Assembly (NCBI GenBank): GCA_003481005.1
Contig: QUKC01000005.1
Location: 394 to 64,393 of the forward strand
DNA from: Firmicutes bacterium TM09-10
GTDB taxonomy: Bacteria; Bacillota; Clostridia; Lachnospirales; Lachnospiraceae
Direction: 5' to 3'
Length of the DNA: 64,000 nt
Part shown: positions 25,797 through 34,921 of the stretch, piece after piece
Numbering within the stretch: the first letter of the stretch is position 1
How the letters are laid out: each line of letters starts with the position of its first letter
Notes under the pieces: model-generated
Database searches by the model: none
Told to the model about the DNA's origin: nothing
What the model saw: only the letters and a program-made list of their open reading frames with translations
Position numbers and translations under genes: made by a program

Positions 25797-26930
25797 TTAC
25801 TTTTTTATATACTGGCTGGTGTCCGCCTGTACCTTCTGGCTGTACTGTTTTACCTGATCGGAAGGTTCGTACTCGGTTACGTCGAACAGCAGCTCATGGA
25901 GCTTGACAACGTTTGTTTCCAGATCCAGCGGGATGACACAGGAGCCCTTCTTGCCAACTGTGCCGGTTGTACGACTATCCTCGAACGGCACGCCGTCCTG
26001 TGCTACGATCTGATAGTTTGCAACGTCGGACAGGATAGAAGCCATTTCCGTCACGTCCAGATTGGTGTATACATTTTCCATCACCTTGTTCAGGATCGAT
26101 ACCAGAGTAGTCGGGCTCATGGTCTTTGCCTTATCCATACATGCCATCAGCACTTTCCGCTGACGCTCTGCACGGCCAAAGTCATCGCCAACATAGCGGA
26201 TACGGCAATATGCGGTTGCCTGCAGACCGCTCAGTGTCTGCATACCGGAATGCGTAACCTTTACAATGTTTTCGTTCAGCGCATCATTTTCATTTTCTAC
26301 GAACATACTTCGCTGATAGTTGTTCAGATGGTCGATTTCGTTATCGTGCACGTCAATGTCTATGCCGCCCAGCTCGTCGATGGTCTCGATCAGCGCATCA
26401 AAGCCCACTGTCACATATTCCGTGATATCCAGGTCGAAGTTCATATTCAGCATGTTGATGGCCTGCTCCGGACCGCCCTGGGCATATGCCGCATTCGCTT
26501 TATTGTAGCTGTCCGTTCCGAGATTTAAGTAGGTATCACGGTAAACGGAAACCAGCTTAACGTCTCCGGTGTCCTGATTGATAGACGCGATCATGACCGT
26601 GTCGGAACGGGAGCCCTTGCCGAGCTTGCCCTTTCTGGAATCCACGCCAAACAGTGCGATATTACGGTACCCTTTCATTTCCTTATTATTTTCTACCTGT
26701 GGATTTACCACAATATCTTCTTCATTGATCTTGATCTTGTCGATCTTCGTTACCATATTGACGCCGACAATCGCAATCAGTAAAACGATCAGCGCTACGA
26801 TTTCCACTGCAAAGAAAATGATCCTTCTTCTCTGTTTTGCCTTACGCTTCTTCGCAGACATCTTTTTTCTGCTGCTGGAACTGCCACTTCTCTGCGGTGC
26901 TCTCTTAGAGCTATTTGTACCTGTTGACAT
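25797..26930 (-). CDS. LytR-CpsA-Psr (LCP) family ligase
   Basis: This 377-residue protein has a basic, serine-rich cytoplasmic start (to ~35), one membrane helix (IIFFAVEIVALIVLLIAIVG) and an extracellular LCP domain. The domain has FGVDSR, the RSDTVMIASI motif and SVYRDTYL, whose Arg/Asp residues bind polyprenyl-pyrophosphate. LCP enzymes transfer lipid-linked polymers to peptidoglycan. I prefer the ATG at 26930 with AAGGAG upstream; a GTG at 26957 has a poorer site. It follows the sugar-1-phosphate transferase by 36 nt, which ties initiation and attachment of the same polymer. Confidence 0.92.
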   Translation of the reverse strand: MSTGTNSSKRAPQRSGSSSSRKKMSAKKRKAKQRRRIIFFAVEIVALIVLLIAIVGVNMVTKIDKIKINEEDIVVNPQVENNKEMKGYRNIALFGVDSRKGKLGKGSRSDTVMIASINQDTGDVKLVSVYRDTYLNLGTDSYNKANAAYAQGGPEQAINMLNMNFDLDITEYVTVGFDALIETIDELGGIDIDVHDNEIDHLNNYQRSMFVENENDALNENIVKVTHSGMQTLSGLQATAYCRIRYVGDDFGRAERQRKVLMACMDKAKTMSPTTLVSILNKVMENVYTNLDVTEMASILSDVANYQIVAQDGVPFEDSRTTGTVGKKGSCVIPLDLETNVVKLHELLFDVTEYEPSDQVKQYSQKVQADTSQYIKK

Positions 26931-26966
26931 GTTTTCCTCTCCTTGTGTTTTTTTCACGCATTCGAA

Positions 26967-28385
26967 TCAATACGCGTTTTCGTTGATAAATCCTTTAAAA
27001 ATAGTTAAAAACATGATTTTGAAATCAAAGCTCATGCTCCAGTTTTCAATATAATAAATGTCATACTCAATTCGTTTGCGAATCGACGTATCTCCCCGGT
27101 AGCCGTTGATCTGCGCCCAGCCGGTCAGCCCCGGACGAACCTGGTGCTTGATCATATAACGCGGAATCTCTTCCTTAAACTTCTCAACATACTGCGGGCG
27201 CTCCGGTCTGGGACCTACCAGACTCATATCCCCGATCAGGATATTGATCAACTGCGGCAGCTCGTCGATGCTGGTCTTGCGCAGAATCCGCCCAACCTTT
27301 GTGACACGGGGATCGTTTTTCGTCGTCCAGCCCTTCTTTTCTTCCTTAGTGTCCTGAACATACATTGTACGGAATTTGTACATTTTAAACGCATGATTGT
27401 GCTGTCCGATTCTTTCCTGGCTGAAAATAATCGGTCCCTTACTCGTCGCTCGGATCAAAATCGCTACGATCAAAAGAAGCGGCGATGTCACAATCAGCCC
27501 GCAAAGCGAACCCACAATATCCACGGCGCGCTTTGCAACCGCATTTAATGTGTTGCTCAGGGGGACGTAGCGAATATTGATGACCGGCAATCCGCCAAGA
27601 TCCTCCGTATAAGGCTTACCCGGAATCAGGCTATTATAGTCCGGAATAAACTTCGTATGCACGCCGGATTTTTCACAGAGATTGACGATCTCTTCCAGAC
27701 GGTCGTAGTCCTGCAGCGCAAGGGTCACAGCGATCTCATCCAGTTTGTTTTCCGGCAGGATAAAGGGCAGGTTATCGATGGAACCCAGCACCTTGACTCC
27801 CTTGTAAACCGCGCCTCTCGGCACATTATCGTCCAGAATGCCCCGCACCATATAGCCCCACTGGGGATTGGCGATAATCCGGTCGATATAGGCTTCCGCC
27901 GCGCGAGAATACCCCACCAGCAAAATGTGTTTCAAATTATAACCGCGTTTGCGCATCAGATGCAGGATTCTACGGATCAGCGCACGCACCAGAATTCCTG
28001 AAATCGTATTGATGGTGGCAAATAATGCCAGCATGCCGCGGGAAAAATGCTGCAGCTCGCGGTCGATGGAGTTGGCAAGGTATAACCCCGCAAGAAACAG
28101 GACAATTCCGATCAGATTCGCCCTGATAATATTCAGTATTTCATTTTCCGGGCGTTGTACACGCTTCGGCGTATACAATTTGTTCCAGTAATAAAGGATC
28201 AGGTAACCGGGCACAACAAAATAAAGGGCGGAAAAATAAATGCCCATGTCCAGTACACCTATTTCTTTATCTGCAAAGCGGCTCCCGAACATCAGCCACC
28301 AGGCCAACAGATAGGAAGCTGCTGTAACCACGGCGTCTACAACAACATGAAGCCGGTTCAAATAACGTTGATTATCCTTTATCAT
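26967..28385 (-). CDS. Undecaprenyl-phosphate sugar-1-phosphate transferase (WcaJ/WbaP-type)
   Basis: This 472-residue protein has four N-terminal membrane helices, a CoA-binding-like middle domain ([18 protein letters not shown], about 157-175), a fifth helix and a C-terminal bacterial sugar transferase domain. The latter has [13 protein letters not shown], the KMYKFRTM motif, [24 protein letters not shown] (cited as landmark) and [14 protein letters not shown]. These enzymes start polysaccharide synthesis by moving a sugar-1-phosphate from a UDP-sugar to undecaprenyl phosphate. The sugar (glucose or galactose type) cannot be read from the sequence. It has its own promoter. Confidence 0.92.
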   Translation of the reverse strand: MIKDNQRYLNRLHVVVDAVVTAASYLLAWWLMFGSRFADKEIGVLDMGIYFSALYFVVPGYLILYYWNKLYTPKRVQRPENEILNIIRANLIGIVLFLAGLYLANSIDRELQHFSRGMLALFATINTISGILVRALIRRILHLMRKRGYNLKHILLVGYSRAAEAYIDRIIANPQWGYMVRGILDDNVPRGAVYKGVKVLGSIDNLPFILPENKLDEIAVTLALQDYDRLEEIVNLCEKSGVHTKFIPDYNSLIPGKPYTEDLGGLPVINIRYVPLSNTLNAVAKRAVDIVGSLCGLIVTSPLLLIVAILIRATSKGPIIFSQERIGQHNHAFKMYKFRTMYVQDTKEEKKGWTTKNDPRVTKVGRILRKTSIDELPQLINILIGDMSLVGPRPERPQYVEKFKEEIPRYMIKHQVRPGLTGWAQINGYRGDTSIRKRIEYDIYYIENWSMSFDFKIMFLTIFKGFINENAY

Positions 28386-28409
28386 TACGGCTCGTCCCCA
28401 TATTCAAAG

Positions 28410-28450
28410 TGTAGTATACAATACCTTCCAACAAAGCACAAGGATTTTTA
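28410..28450 (-). promoter_or_regulatory. Promoter of the sugar transferase-LCP-GT unit
   Basis: On the minus strand TTGTGC, a 17-nt spacer and TATACT lie about 30 nt before the ATG at 28385. A small hairpin GGATTT/AAATCC overlaps its upstream edge. Confidence 0.5.
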
Positions 28451-28499
28451 CAAATCCCACAGGTGAACTGTAACACTTGTGTACGCCTACAGTCACCGC

Positions 28500-29456
28500 T
28501 TACACACGCCGAAACAGGTTGACCCACAGCTGTAGCTGCAAACTGCAATAATGCAGCAAATTTCGTCCTGTAAAGGGAACCTTATGGGCGCGTCCCGCTT
28601 TCGAAGCGGACAGGCAGATTCCCGCCCGGATTCCTTTTGCGTAAGTCGCCCCAAATCCTTTCTGGATAAAAAACAGCTGTTTCATCAAAAATCCCGCCAG
28701 CAAAAACGGCAGATTCAGGATCAGCTGCAGCAGCGGCATATTTTTATAGATCAGATAAATATTGTTTCTCGAAGAATGCGTCACCTTAAACGCATTGTAC
28801 CGCGAACCGGTAGAACCGCTCCCCGCGTGATAGACGACTGCAGCCGGCTCTGTGACATTTTTCAGCCCGAAAATCTGCGCCCGGTATCCGATATCCACAT
28901 CTTCCAGGTATGCAAAATGAAGCTCGTCAAACCCTCCGATCTGCTCCAGGTGTGCCCTGCGGTAGAGTGCCGCCCCTGCACAATTGGAAAAAACGCGCTT
29001 TGGCGCTGTGTAATTGGAAGAAGGCCTTCCTTTGCCAATCGCATACGCCCAGCCAAATGCCGAGTACAGACCCCCCGCCGTATCGACAAGCTCCGGTTCC
29101 TTCATCGAAAGCATCTTCGCCCCGACTGAAAAAATCTTCTCATCCGCTTCCATTGCCCTTTCCAGACGTTCCAGACAGAAACGGTCGGTTTTTGTGTCGT
29201 TATTTAAAAGAAAAACATAGGGTGTAGCAGCAGCTTCAATTCCGGTATTGACTGCCGTACAAAAACCCTTATTTTCCGAAAAACAGATCAGCTTCACCTG
29301 CGGAAAATGCTCCTGTATCCACGAAACACTTCCGTCCGTCGACCCGTTATCCACAACGATCACGGCGATTTCCACTGTGCTCTGAAGCAGGCTGTCCAGA
29401 CAGTCCTGCAGAAAATGTTTTCCGTTATAGTTCGGTATTACCACGGTCGTCTTCAT
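28500..29456 (-). CDS. GT2 family glycosyltransferase (WbbL/rhamnosyl type)
   Basis: This 318-residue protein begins MKTTVVIPNYNG, has VVDNGSTDGS and VFLLNNDTK (the DxD-like site), and then GGFDELHFAYLEDVDIGYR, typical of the rhamnosyltransferase branch of GT2. A hydrophobic segment near 255-275 may associate with the membrane. The start at 29456 was chosen for the GT2 N-terminus and a GAGGAG site upstream; an in-frame extension to 29606 would be unusual. It probably extends the wall polysaccharide. Confidence 0.82.
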   Translation of the reverse strand: MKTTVVIPNYNGKHFLQDCLDSLLQSTVEIAVIVVDNGSTDGSVSWIQEHFPQVKLICFSENKGFCTAVNTGIEAAATPYVFLLNNDTKTDRFCLERLERAMEADEKIFSVGAKMLSMKEPELVDTAGGLYSAFGWAYAIGKGRPSSNYTAPKRVFSNCAGAALYRRAHLEQIGGFDELHFAYLEDVDIGYRAQIFGLKNVTEPAAVVYHAGSGSTGSRYNAFKVTHSSRNNIYLIYKNMPLLQLILNLPFLLAGFLMKQLFFIQKGFGATYAKGIRAGICLSASKAGRAHKVPFTGRNLLHYCSLQLQLWVNLFRRV

Positions 29457-29493
29457 CCACCGATTTTGCTCCTCATGTTTCCTGTGTTTGCCG

Positions 29494-29523
29494 TCCGCGC
29501 GAGGGAGAGCCTCAGAGCGCGGA
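29494..29523. other. Hairpin between two glycosyltransferase genes
   Basis: TCCGCGC/GCGCGGA with an inner GAGG/CCTC stem. No T-run follows. It lies in the 121-nt gap. Confidence 0.4.
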
Positions 29524-29577
29524 TCGCCTGCCTGTGCAGCAACAAAGCCGCCTACCGCGGTGCGCTCTATCTGCGGC

Positions 29578-30957
29578 TTACGCCTGCGGATCCCATAAAA
29601 TCCCATACCCTGCCGCTGTCGCTTCTTTACAAAATTCCATACTCTTTTGAAGGATCTTTTTTTCCTGCGCTGCCGTCGGAAGCCCCTGGCAGGCTTCTTT
29701 TAATTCCGCTATCGTCTGCGCGTAACGCTCCTTTAATGCGCTGCAAACCTCCATGCTGCGCAGGTCTGCTGCCGGTGCGCTCTGCTGCAGCGCTGCACGG
29801 TGCATCGGTCCGGAATATCCTTTCCGAAGCCCTGCATACCGCATCGAACCGTCGTTTTCATACAGTCCGCTCACCAGGAAGCCTTTCGGATGCCGGATGC
29901 CAAAAACATCCCTGCCGCCCGGCAGAGGCTTTGCCCAAATCCCGATTTCCGGGCGCTGGCAAAATACACTGTCTTCATAGTCTTCCCGATAAAAGCCAAG
30001 ATGTTTCAGCCCGCTCACTGTCGCCTTCCAGCCTTTTCGAAGACAATAATCTTCCAGCGCACGCTGCCCCGCCTCGTAAGCGTAGCGCTTGCTCTGCGGG
30101 TTCGACGCCGTAGACGCTTCATGGCAGCGCCAGTGGTACAGCACCTTCGGCACATGCACAAACTGTCCGCCTGCCGCATAAGCCCGCAGCATCAGATCGT
30201 AATCCTGCGCCCCGTCAAATCCGCTGCGCAGCTTTAATTCTTTCAAAAATGCCGTTTCGATCACCGTAAAATGACAGATATAATTGTTGGTCAAAAGCAA
30301 TTCCCCGTCAAAATCCGGCTTGAAATTCGGCTCATAGAAGCGGCTCGCCGCTCCGTCGCATTTATCTTCATCGGAAAACAGCACAAGCTTTTGTTTTCCG
30401 CGCTTTTTTTCTTTTTCCAGACAATCCGCCATCTCCCAGAGCGCATTCGCAGTCAGCAGATCGTCGTGATCCAGCAGACCGACCACGTCTCCCGCCGCAA
30501 GTTCAATTCCTGCGTTCGTATTGGCGGAAATTCCTTTGTTTTCGGAAAGGGGGCTGAGCACGATGCTCTGATCCTTCCATTCTGCAAGATTTGATGCATC
30601 TGCCGCTTCCCGCAGGCAGATTCCGTTCTTTTTTGCCCAGGCCTGTACAGACTCTGCCGTGCCTCCCGCATCCGCTACAATCAGCTCCCAGTGCGGATAC
30701 GACTGCCTCGACACGCTATTAAGCATCGCCTCCAGATGCTCTTTTTTCGTCCGGTATGCCGGAACGACGATACTGATGCGCAAGGAAGCAGAATGCTCCC
30801 GTTGGAACGAAAGTGTCTTTTCGTCCGGCTCCTGCCAGGTATAGACCTCCTGTTCCTGCCCAATCCGCTCCAACACCGCCCACACGGCATTTCTGATTCC
30901 GTTTTTCTGCAGATAATACCAGGTTTTTTTCAGATTGGATAGGGAAAAAACAGACAT
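29578..30957 (-). CDS. GT2 family glycosyltransferase with N-terminal extension
   Basis: This 459-residue protein has a short helical N-terminus, then a GT2 domain from about residue 55: ISIVVPAYRT, LIVADAGGT, GLLDHDDLLT (DxD-like) and FDGAQDYDLMLRAYA (acceptor/base region) followed by HVPKVLYHWRCH. This arrangement is the same as in the first domain of the glycosyltransferase at 32956. The last ~150 residues are not recognised. The ATG at 30957 has AAGGAG about 9 nt upstream. Confidence 0.78.
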   Translation of the reverse strand: MSVFSLSNLKKTWYYLQKNGIRNAVWAVLERIGQEQEVYTWQEPDEKTLSFQREHSASLRISIVVPAYRTKKEHLEAMLNSVSRQSYPHWELIVADAGGTAESVQAWAKKNGICLREAADASNLAEWKDQSIVLSPLSENKGISANTNAGIELAAGDVVGLLDHDDLLTANALWEMADCLEKEKKRGKQKLVLFSDEDKCDGAASRFYEPNFKPDFDGELLLTNNYICHFTVIETAFLKELKLRSGFDGAQDYDLMLRAYAAGGQFVHVPKVLYHWRCHEASTASNPQSKRYAYEAGQRALEDYCLRKGWKATVSGLKHLGFYREDYEDSVFCQRPEIGIWAKPLPGGRDVFGIRHPKGFLVSGLYENDGSMRYAGLRKGYSGPMHRAALQQSAPAADLRSMEVCSALKERYAQTIAELKEACQGLPTAAQEKKILQKSMEFCKEATAAGYGILWDPQA

Positions 30958-30989
30958 CCGTCGAACTCCTTTTCCTGCTACAGACGCCT

Positions 30990-31032
30990 GCGCGTGCCCA
31001 AGTGCCGGAAAACTCCGACACCGGGCACGCGC
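30990..31032. other. Long hairpin in the leader of the GT2 gene
   Basis: A perfect 10-bp stem GCGCGTGCCC/GGGCACGCGC encloses an inner stem GTGxCGGA/TCCGxCAC with an AAAC loop. No T-run follows on the minus strand. It lies about 33 nt upstream of the glycosyltransferase ATG and about 93 nt after the phosphohexomutase stop. Confidence 0.55.
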
Positions 31033-31124
31033 CGTGTCCTTTTGATTCGTGATATAAACCCTATGCCAGAGCGCATGCTGCATTTTTGCTGCAAAATACG
31101 CTGCTGGTGCTCCGGCTTTTTCTT

Positions 31125-32846
31125 TTACAGAATTGCCTTCAGGTCAGCGGTCAGCTTGTCAACCTTTGCCTGTGCATCTTCCAGGCTGGTTCCCTTTACG
31201 CCCATATAGAATTTAATCTTAGGCTCGGTTCCGGAAGGACGTGCACAGCACCAGGAATTGTTGGTCAGTTCAAAGTACAGAACGTTGGACTTGGGAAGTC
31301 CGGTCGGGCGAACCGCGCCGGTTGCCATATCTGTAACCTGATCCTTATCGTAGTCGCGCATCTCTACAACCTGCAGGTCGCCGAAATTCTTCGGAGGATT
31401 GCTGCGAAGCTTATCCATCATTGCGGAGATCTGGGCTGCGCCGTCGATTCCCTTCAGAGTAATAGCATACTGAGTTTCTTTGTAGTAGCCATATTTCTCA
31501 TACAGCGCAAGCATCTGATCCCAGCAGGTCATGCCGTGCTTCTTGCACCATGCAGCGGTCTCGCACAGACACATTACTGCAACGATCGCGTCCTTATCTC
31601 TTGCATGGGTGCCTGCCAGACAGCCGTAGGACTCTTCCAGACCGAATACATAGTGGCCTTTCCCAGCCTGTTCCATCCATTTGATCTGCTCGCCGATATA
31701 CTTAAAGCCGGTCAGAACTTCTCTTAATTCTACGTTATAATCTGCTGCAATCGCTGCTGCCATATTGGTCGTAACGATGGTGGATACCATAACAGGATCA
31801 ACCGGCATCCGGTTGGTAGCGGTGCGCTCGCGCAGGATGTACTCTGCAATCAGCATGCCGGACATGTTGCCGGTGAAGGGCATGTACTCGCCGGTCTTGG
31901 AATCCTTTGCATAAATGCCGAGACGGTCTGCATCCGGGTCAGTAGCCAGAACGATGTCTGCGTCCACCTTCTTTGCAAGCTTTAATGCCAGGGTAAATGC
32001 CTTGGGATCTTCCGGATTCGGGTAATCCAGCGTCGTAAATGCAGGATCGGGACGTTCCTGTTCGGGAACAACATAAACGTGCTTGAAGCCCAGCTCAGCC
32101 AGAATTCTTCTGACGGGCTTGTTGCCGGTACCATGGAACGGTGTGTACACGATTTTCAGTTCATCCGCTACTTCTTTGATGATTTCGGGATGAATGATCT
32201 GTTTCTTTAACTCTTCCATGTAGGCAACGTCGATTTCTTCGCCGATGTACTGATACAGACCGGCTTCGATGGCATCGTCCTTGGACATGGTTTTTACCGT
32301 ATGGAAATCGGTTACATGCTCTACCTCGTCGATGATCTCATGATCCCTGGGGGCAGTTACCTGTGCACCGTCCTCCCAGTAAACCTTGTAGCCGTTGTAT
32401 TCCGGAGGATTGTGGCTCGCCGTTACAACGATACCGGAAATACAGCCTAAGGTACGCAGTGCAAAGGACAGCTCAGGTGTCGGACGGAGTTCATCGAATA
32501 CATACGCCTTAATGCCGTTTGCAGCCATGCACAGTGCAGCCTCATCTGCAAATTCAGGAGAATAATAACGGCTGTCGTATGCAATTGCAACGCCCTTGTC
32601 AGCGCCGCCCTGCTTTAAAATGTAGTTTGCCAGACCCTGTGTTGCTTTTCTGACAGTATAAATATTCATCCGGTTGGTTCCGGCTCCGATCACACCGCGC
32701 AGACCGCCGGTACCAAACGCCAGATCCTTGTAAAAACGATCTTCAATCTCCGCCTGATTATCTGCAATTTTGCGGAGCTCTTCCTTGGTTCCTTCATCAA
32801 AGTAGGAATCCTCCAGCCAGAATTTGTACTGATCCATGTAATTCAT
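31125..32846 (-). CDS. Phosphoglucomutase/phosphomannomutase family protein
   Basis: This 573-residue alpha-D-phosphohexomutase has the active-site phosphoserine loop VTASHNPPEYNGYK, the metal-binding DPDADRLGI, the sugar-binding GLEESYG and the phosphate-binding RPSGTEPKIKFY near the C-terminus. It interconverts hexose-6- and hexose-1-phosphate and so supplies glucose-1-phosphate for RfbA and UDP-sugars. Length fits the long PgcA-type. I chose the ATG at 32846 because GGAGGT lies about 10 nt upstream; an ATG at 32864 would overlap that site. Confidence 0.93.
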   Translation of the reverse strand: MNYMDQYKFWLEDSYFDEGTKEELRKIADNQAEIEDRFYKDLAFGTGGLRGVIGAGTNRMNIYTVRKATQGLANYILKQGGADKGVAIAYDSRYYSPEFADEAALCMAANGIKAYVFDELRPTPELSFALRTLGCISGIVVTASHNPPEYNGYKVYWEDGAQVTAPRDHEIIDEVEHVTDFHTVKTMSKDDAIEAGLYQYIGEEIDVAYMEELKKQIIHPEIIKEVADELKIVYTPFHGTGNKPVRRILAELGFKHVYVVPEQERPDPAFTTLDYPNPEDPKAFTLALKLAKKVDADIVLATDPDADRLGIYAKDSKTGEYMPFTGNMSGMLIAEYILRERTATNRMPVDPVMVSTIVTTNMAAAIAADYNVELREVLTGFKYIGEQIKWMEQAGKGHYVFGLEESYGCLAGTHARDKDAIVAVMCLCETAAWCKKHGMTCWDQMLALYEKYGYYKETQYAITLKGIDGAAQISAMMDKLRSNPPKNFGDLQVVEMRDYDKDQVTDMATGAVRPTGLPKSNVLYFELTNNSWCCARPSGTEPKIKFYMGVKGTSLEDAQAKVDKLTADLKAIL

Positions 32847-32929
32847 CGCTTTTGCTACCTCCATCTTTTCCGATGCCTGCCGTCTCTTACGTCCCTACCT
32901 GTCAGTCATGCCTTGGCTGCAGTGCATCT

Positions 32930-32972
32930 TCTTTTAGTCAGTATACACTATTTTTTCAGACCCGTAAAGAAA
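32930..32972 (-). promoter_or_regulatory. Promoter of the phosphohexomutase gene
   Basis: On the minus strand TTTACG, a 17-nt spacer and TATACT lie about 90 nt before the gene. The -35 box overlaps the last codons of the upstream glycosyltransferase, so the gene can be expressed apart from the polysaccharide operon. Confidence 0.5.
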
Positions 32973-34914
32973 AGTCAGACTTATCTAACGAAAAATTCGG
33001 GTTGAAATAAGGATCCCCGGCTTCCAGCTCGGCTTTCCATTTGTTGCGGAAGCGTTCGGACTCTTCGTTATACCGTTTTGCTTTTTCTCCCTGATCGTCT
33101 AATCCTCTCGAAATCGATTCGAAATGATACAGCTCGGCAAAGGGCGTAAAGACGTTCAGATAACCAGCCTTGCGCAGCTTCAAACAGAAGTCCACATCGT
33201 TTAATGAAATTTCAAAGCTCTCATCCAGACCGCCGACCTGCTCATAGAGCGATTTTTTCACCAACAGGCAGGCTCCGGTTACTGCCGTCATGTCCTGCGC
33301 ATAGCACAGACGTCCCATGTATCCTAAATTTTCCCGCTTCTGGCGGTAATGCACATGTCCTGCCGTCCGATGCGCGCCAAGCCCGATCACGACGCCCGCA
33401 TGCTGGATCGTTTTATCCCCATAGTAAAGCTTTCCGCCGACTGCGCCGACATCCGGGCGCTGCGCATACATCAGAAGCTCTTCCATCCAGTTGATCGTAA
33501 TTACCTGGGTATCATTGTTTAACAACAGCACATAGTCTCCGGTCGCAAGAGAGACGCCGAAATTGTTGATTTTCGAATAATTAAATTTACCCTCGAAGGT
33601 CACCACGCGGATCTGCGGATTATTCTGCAGCTCGTCATAGTAGGAAAAAATCTCCTTCGTCTCGCTGTTGTTCTCCACTACAATGATCTCGTAATTTTCC
33701 CAGGTCGATTTTTCCACAATGGAGCTGATACAGCGGCGCAGGTCTTCCACATGATCCTTGTTTGGAATAATGATAGAAATCTTCGGTTCCCCGATAATTT
33801 CATAACTGATTTTAAAAATCGTCTCAAAGGCGCGAGTGCTCGTAATTGTAAAGTTTTTGAAGCCGTGTCTGCGCAAATGATCCGCAACCGCGCCTCTCGC
33901 TGCTTCGACCACGTAAGGCTTTGCCTCGATATTGCCCGCAACACTGCCTGCATGGGAGCGCCAATAATACAGAAGCTTTGGCACATGGACGATGTGCTTC
34001 GCATTGTCCGTCAGGCGCAGAATCATGTCATGATCCTGACTGCCGTCAAATTTTGTCCGAAACAGCTCCGTGCCATCCAACAGCTCTCTGGAAAATACGC
34101 TGAAATGACAAATATAGTTGTTCGCGCGCAGGTTGTCGATGGCATAATCCGGCTTGAAGTGCATCGTGATCATCTTGTTGATGTCCGGGCTCTTAAACGT
34201 CGCCTCATCACAGTAAATAAAGTCCGCATCCTTTTCGTTGATCGCCTTTACATATTCGTAAAGGGCGCAGGGATGCAGAATATCGTCGTGGTCAAACAGC
34301 CCGATAAACTCACCGGTTGCGAGCTTATAGCATTCGTTGGTATTGCCCGAAATGCCCTCGTTTTTGGCAAGCTTCTGATAAACGATTCTCGAATCCTGCG
34401 CCGCCAGCCTTTTGCAGTATTCGCCGACATAGGCGTGCGCATCGTCCGAACCGTCCGCCAGACACAGCTCCCAGTTTTTGTAGGTCTGCCACTGGACGGA
34501 GCCGATCATCTCGGTTAAAAAGCTTTCCGGCGTGTTCCACAACGGAACAAGAATACTGATCTTTGGCATCCGTTCAAAGACAGCCTCCTCCTGCTTCTGT
34601 CTTTCCTCTGCGGAGGGAAAGCTCCGGGTGCCGTAATGGGTCATCGCCTTCTTTTCCCAGGATTTATAGCGCACCTTTGCAATCACCCCCGACAGGCTGC
34701 CGCAATTTTTCAAACGGTCCTTCTGGCGGATCACAAAATGCATGCACTTTCTGGCAGGGCCGGACGCTTTCCAGATCGGATTGTTTTTGATGCGGTTCAA
34801 TTTGAACTGCAGATCGTCCACCTGATCCTCCAGCTCAGCGACCCGGTTTGCCAGATAAACGGCTTTATAATGTTCTTTCTCGTAAGCGTCCTGATAGTCC
34901 TTTTTTTCTTCCAT
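32956..34914 (-). CDS. Two-domain GT2 glycosyltransferase with coiled-coil N-terminus
   Basis: This 652-residue protein has a charged coiled coil (about 10-45), then a first GT2 domain (about 118-330: ISILVPLWN, FIGLFDHDD, FDGSQDHDMILR) and a second (about 378-620: ISIIIPNKDH, VVENNS, YVLLLNNDTQ, FEISLNDVDFCLKLRKAGY). Each domain keeps its DxD-like site, so both may be active and add two sugars in turn. The start lies 7 nt after the stop of the preceding glycosyltransferase. No transmembrane segment is seen. Confidence 0.85.
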   Translation of the reverse strand: MEEKKDYQDAYEKEHYKAVYLANRVAELEDQVDDLQFKLNRIKNNPIWKASGPARKCMHFVIRQKDRLKNCGSLSGVIAKVRYKSWEKKAMTHYGTRSFPSAEERQKQEEAVFERMPKISILVPLWNTPESFLTEMIGSVQWQTYKNWELCLADGSDDAHAYVGEYCKRLAAQDSRIVYQKLAKNEGISGNTNECYKLATGEFIGLFDHDDILHPCALYEYVKAINEKDADFIYCDEATFKSPDINKMITMHFKPDYAIDNLRANNYICHFSVFSRELLDGTELFRTKFDGSQDHDMILRLTDNAKHIVHVPKLLYYWRSHAGSVAGNIEAKPYVVEAARGAVADHLRRHGFKNFTITSTRAFETIFKISYEIIGEPKISIIIPNKDHVEDLRRCISSIVEKSTWENYEIIVVENNSETKEIFSYYDELQNNPQIRVVTFEGKFNYSKINNFGVSLATGDYVLLLNNDTQVITINWMEELLMYAQRPDVGAVGGKLYYGDKTIQHAGVVIGLGAHRTAGHVHYRQKRENLGYMGRLCYAQDMTAVTGACLLVKKSLYEQVGGLDESFEISLNDVDFCLKLRKAGYLNVFTPFAELYHFESISRGLDDQGEKAKRYNEESERFRNKWKAELEAGDPYFNPNFSLDKSDFSLRV

Positions 34915-34921
34915 GATTTTA

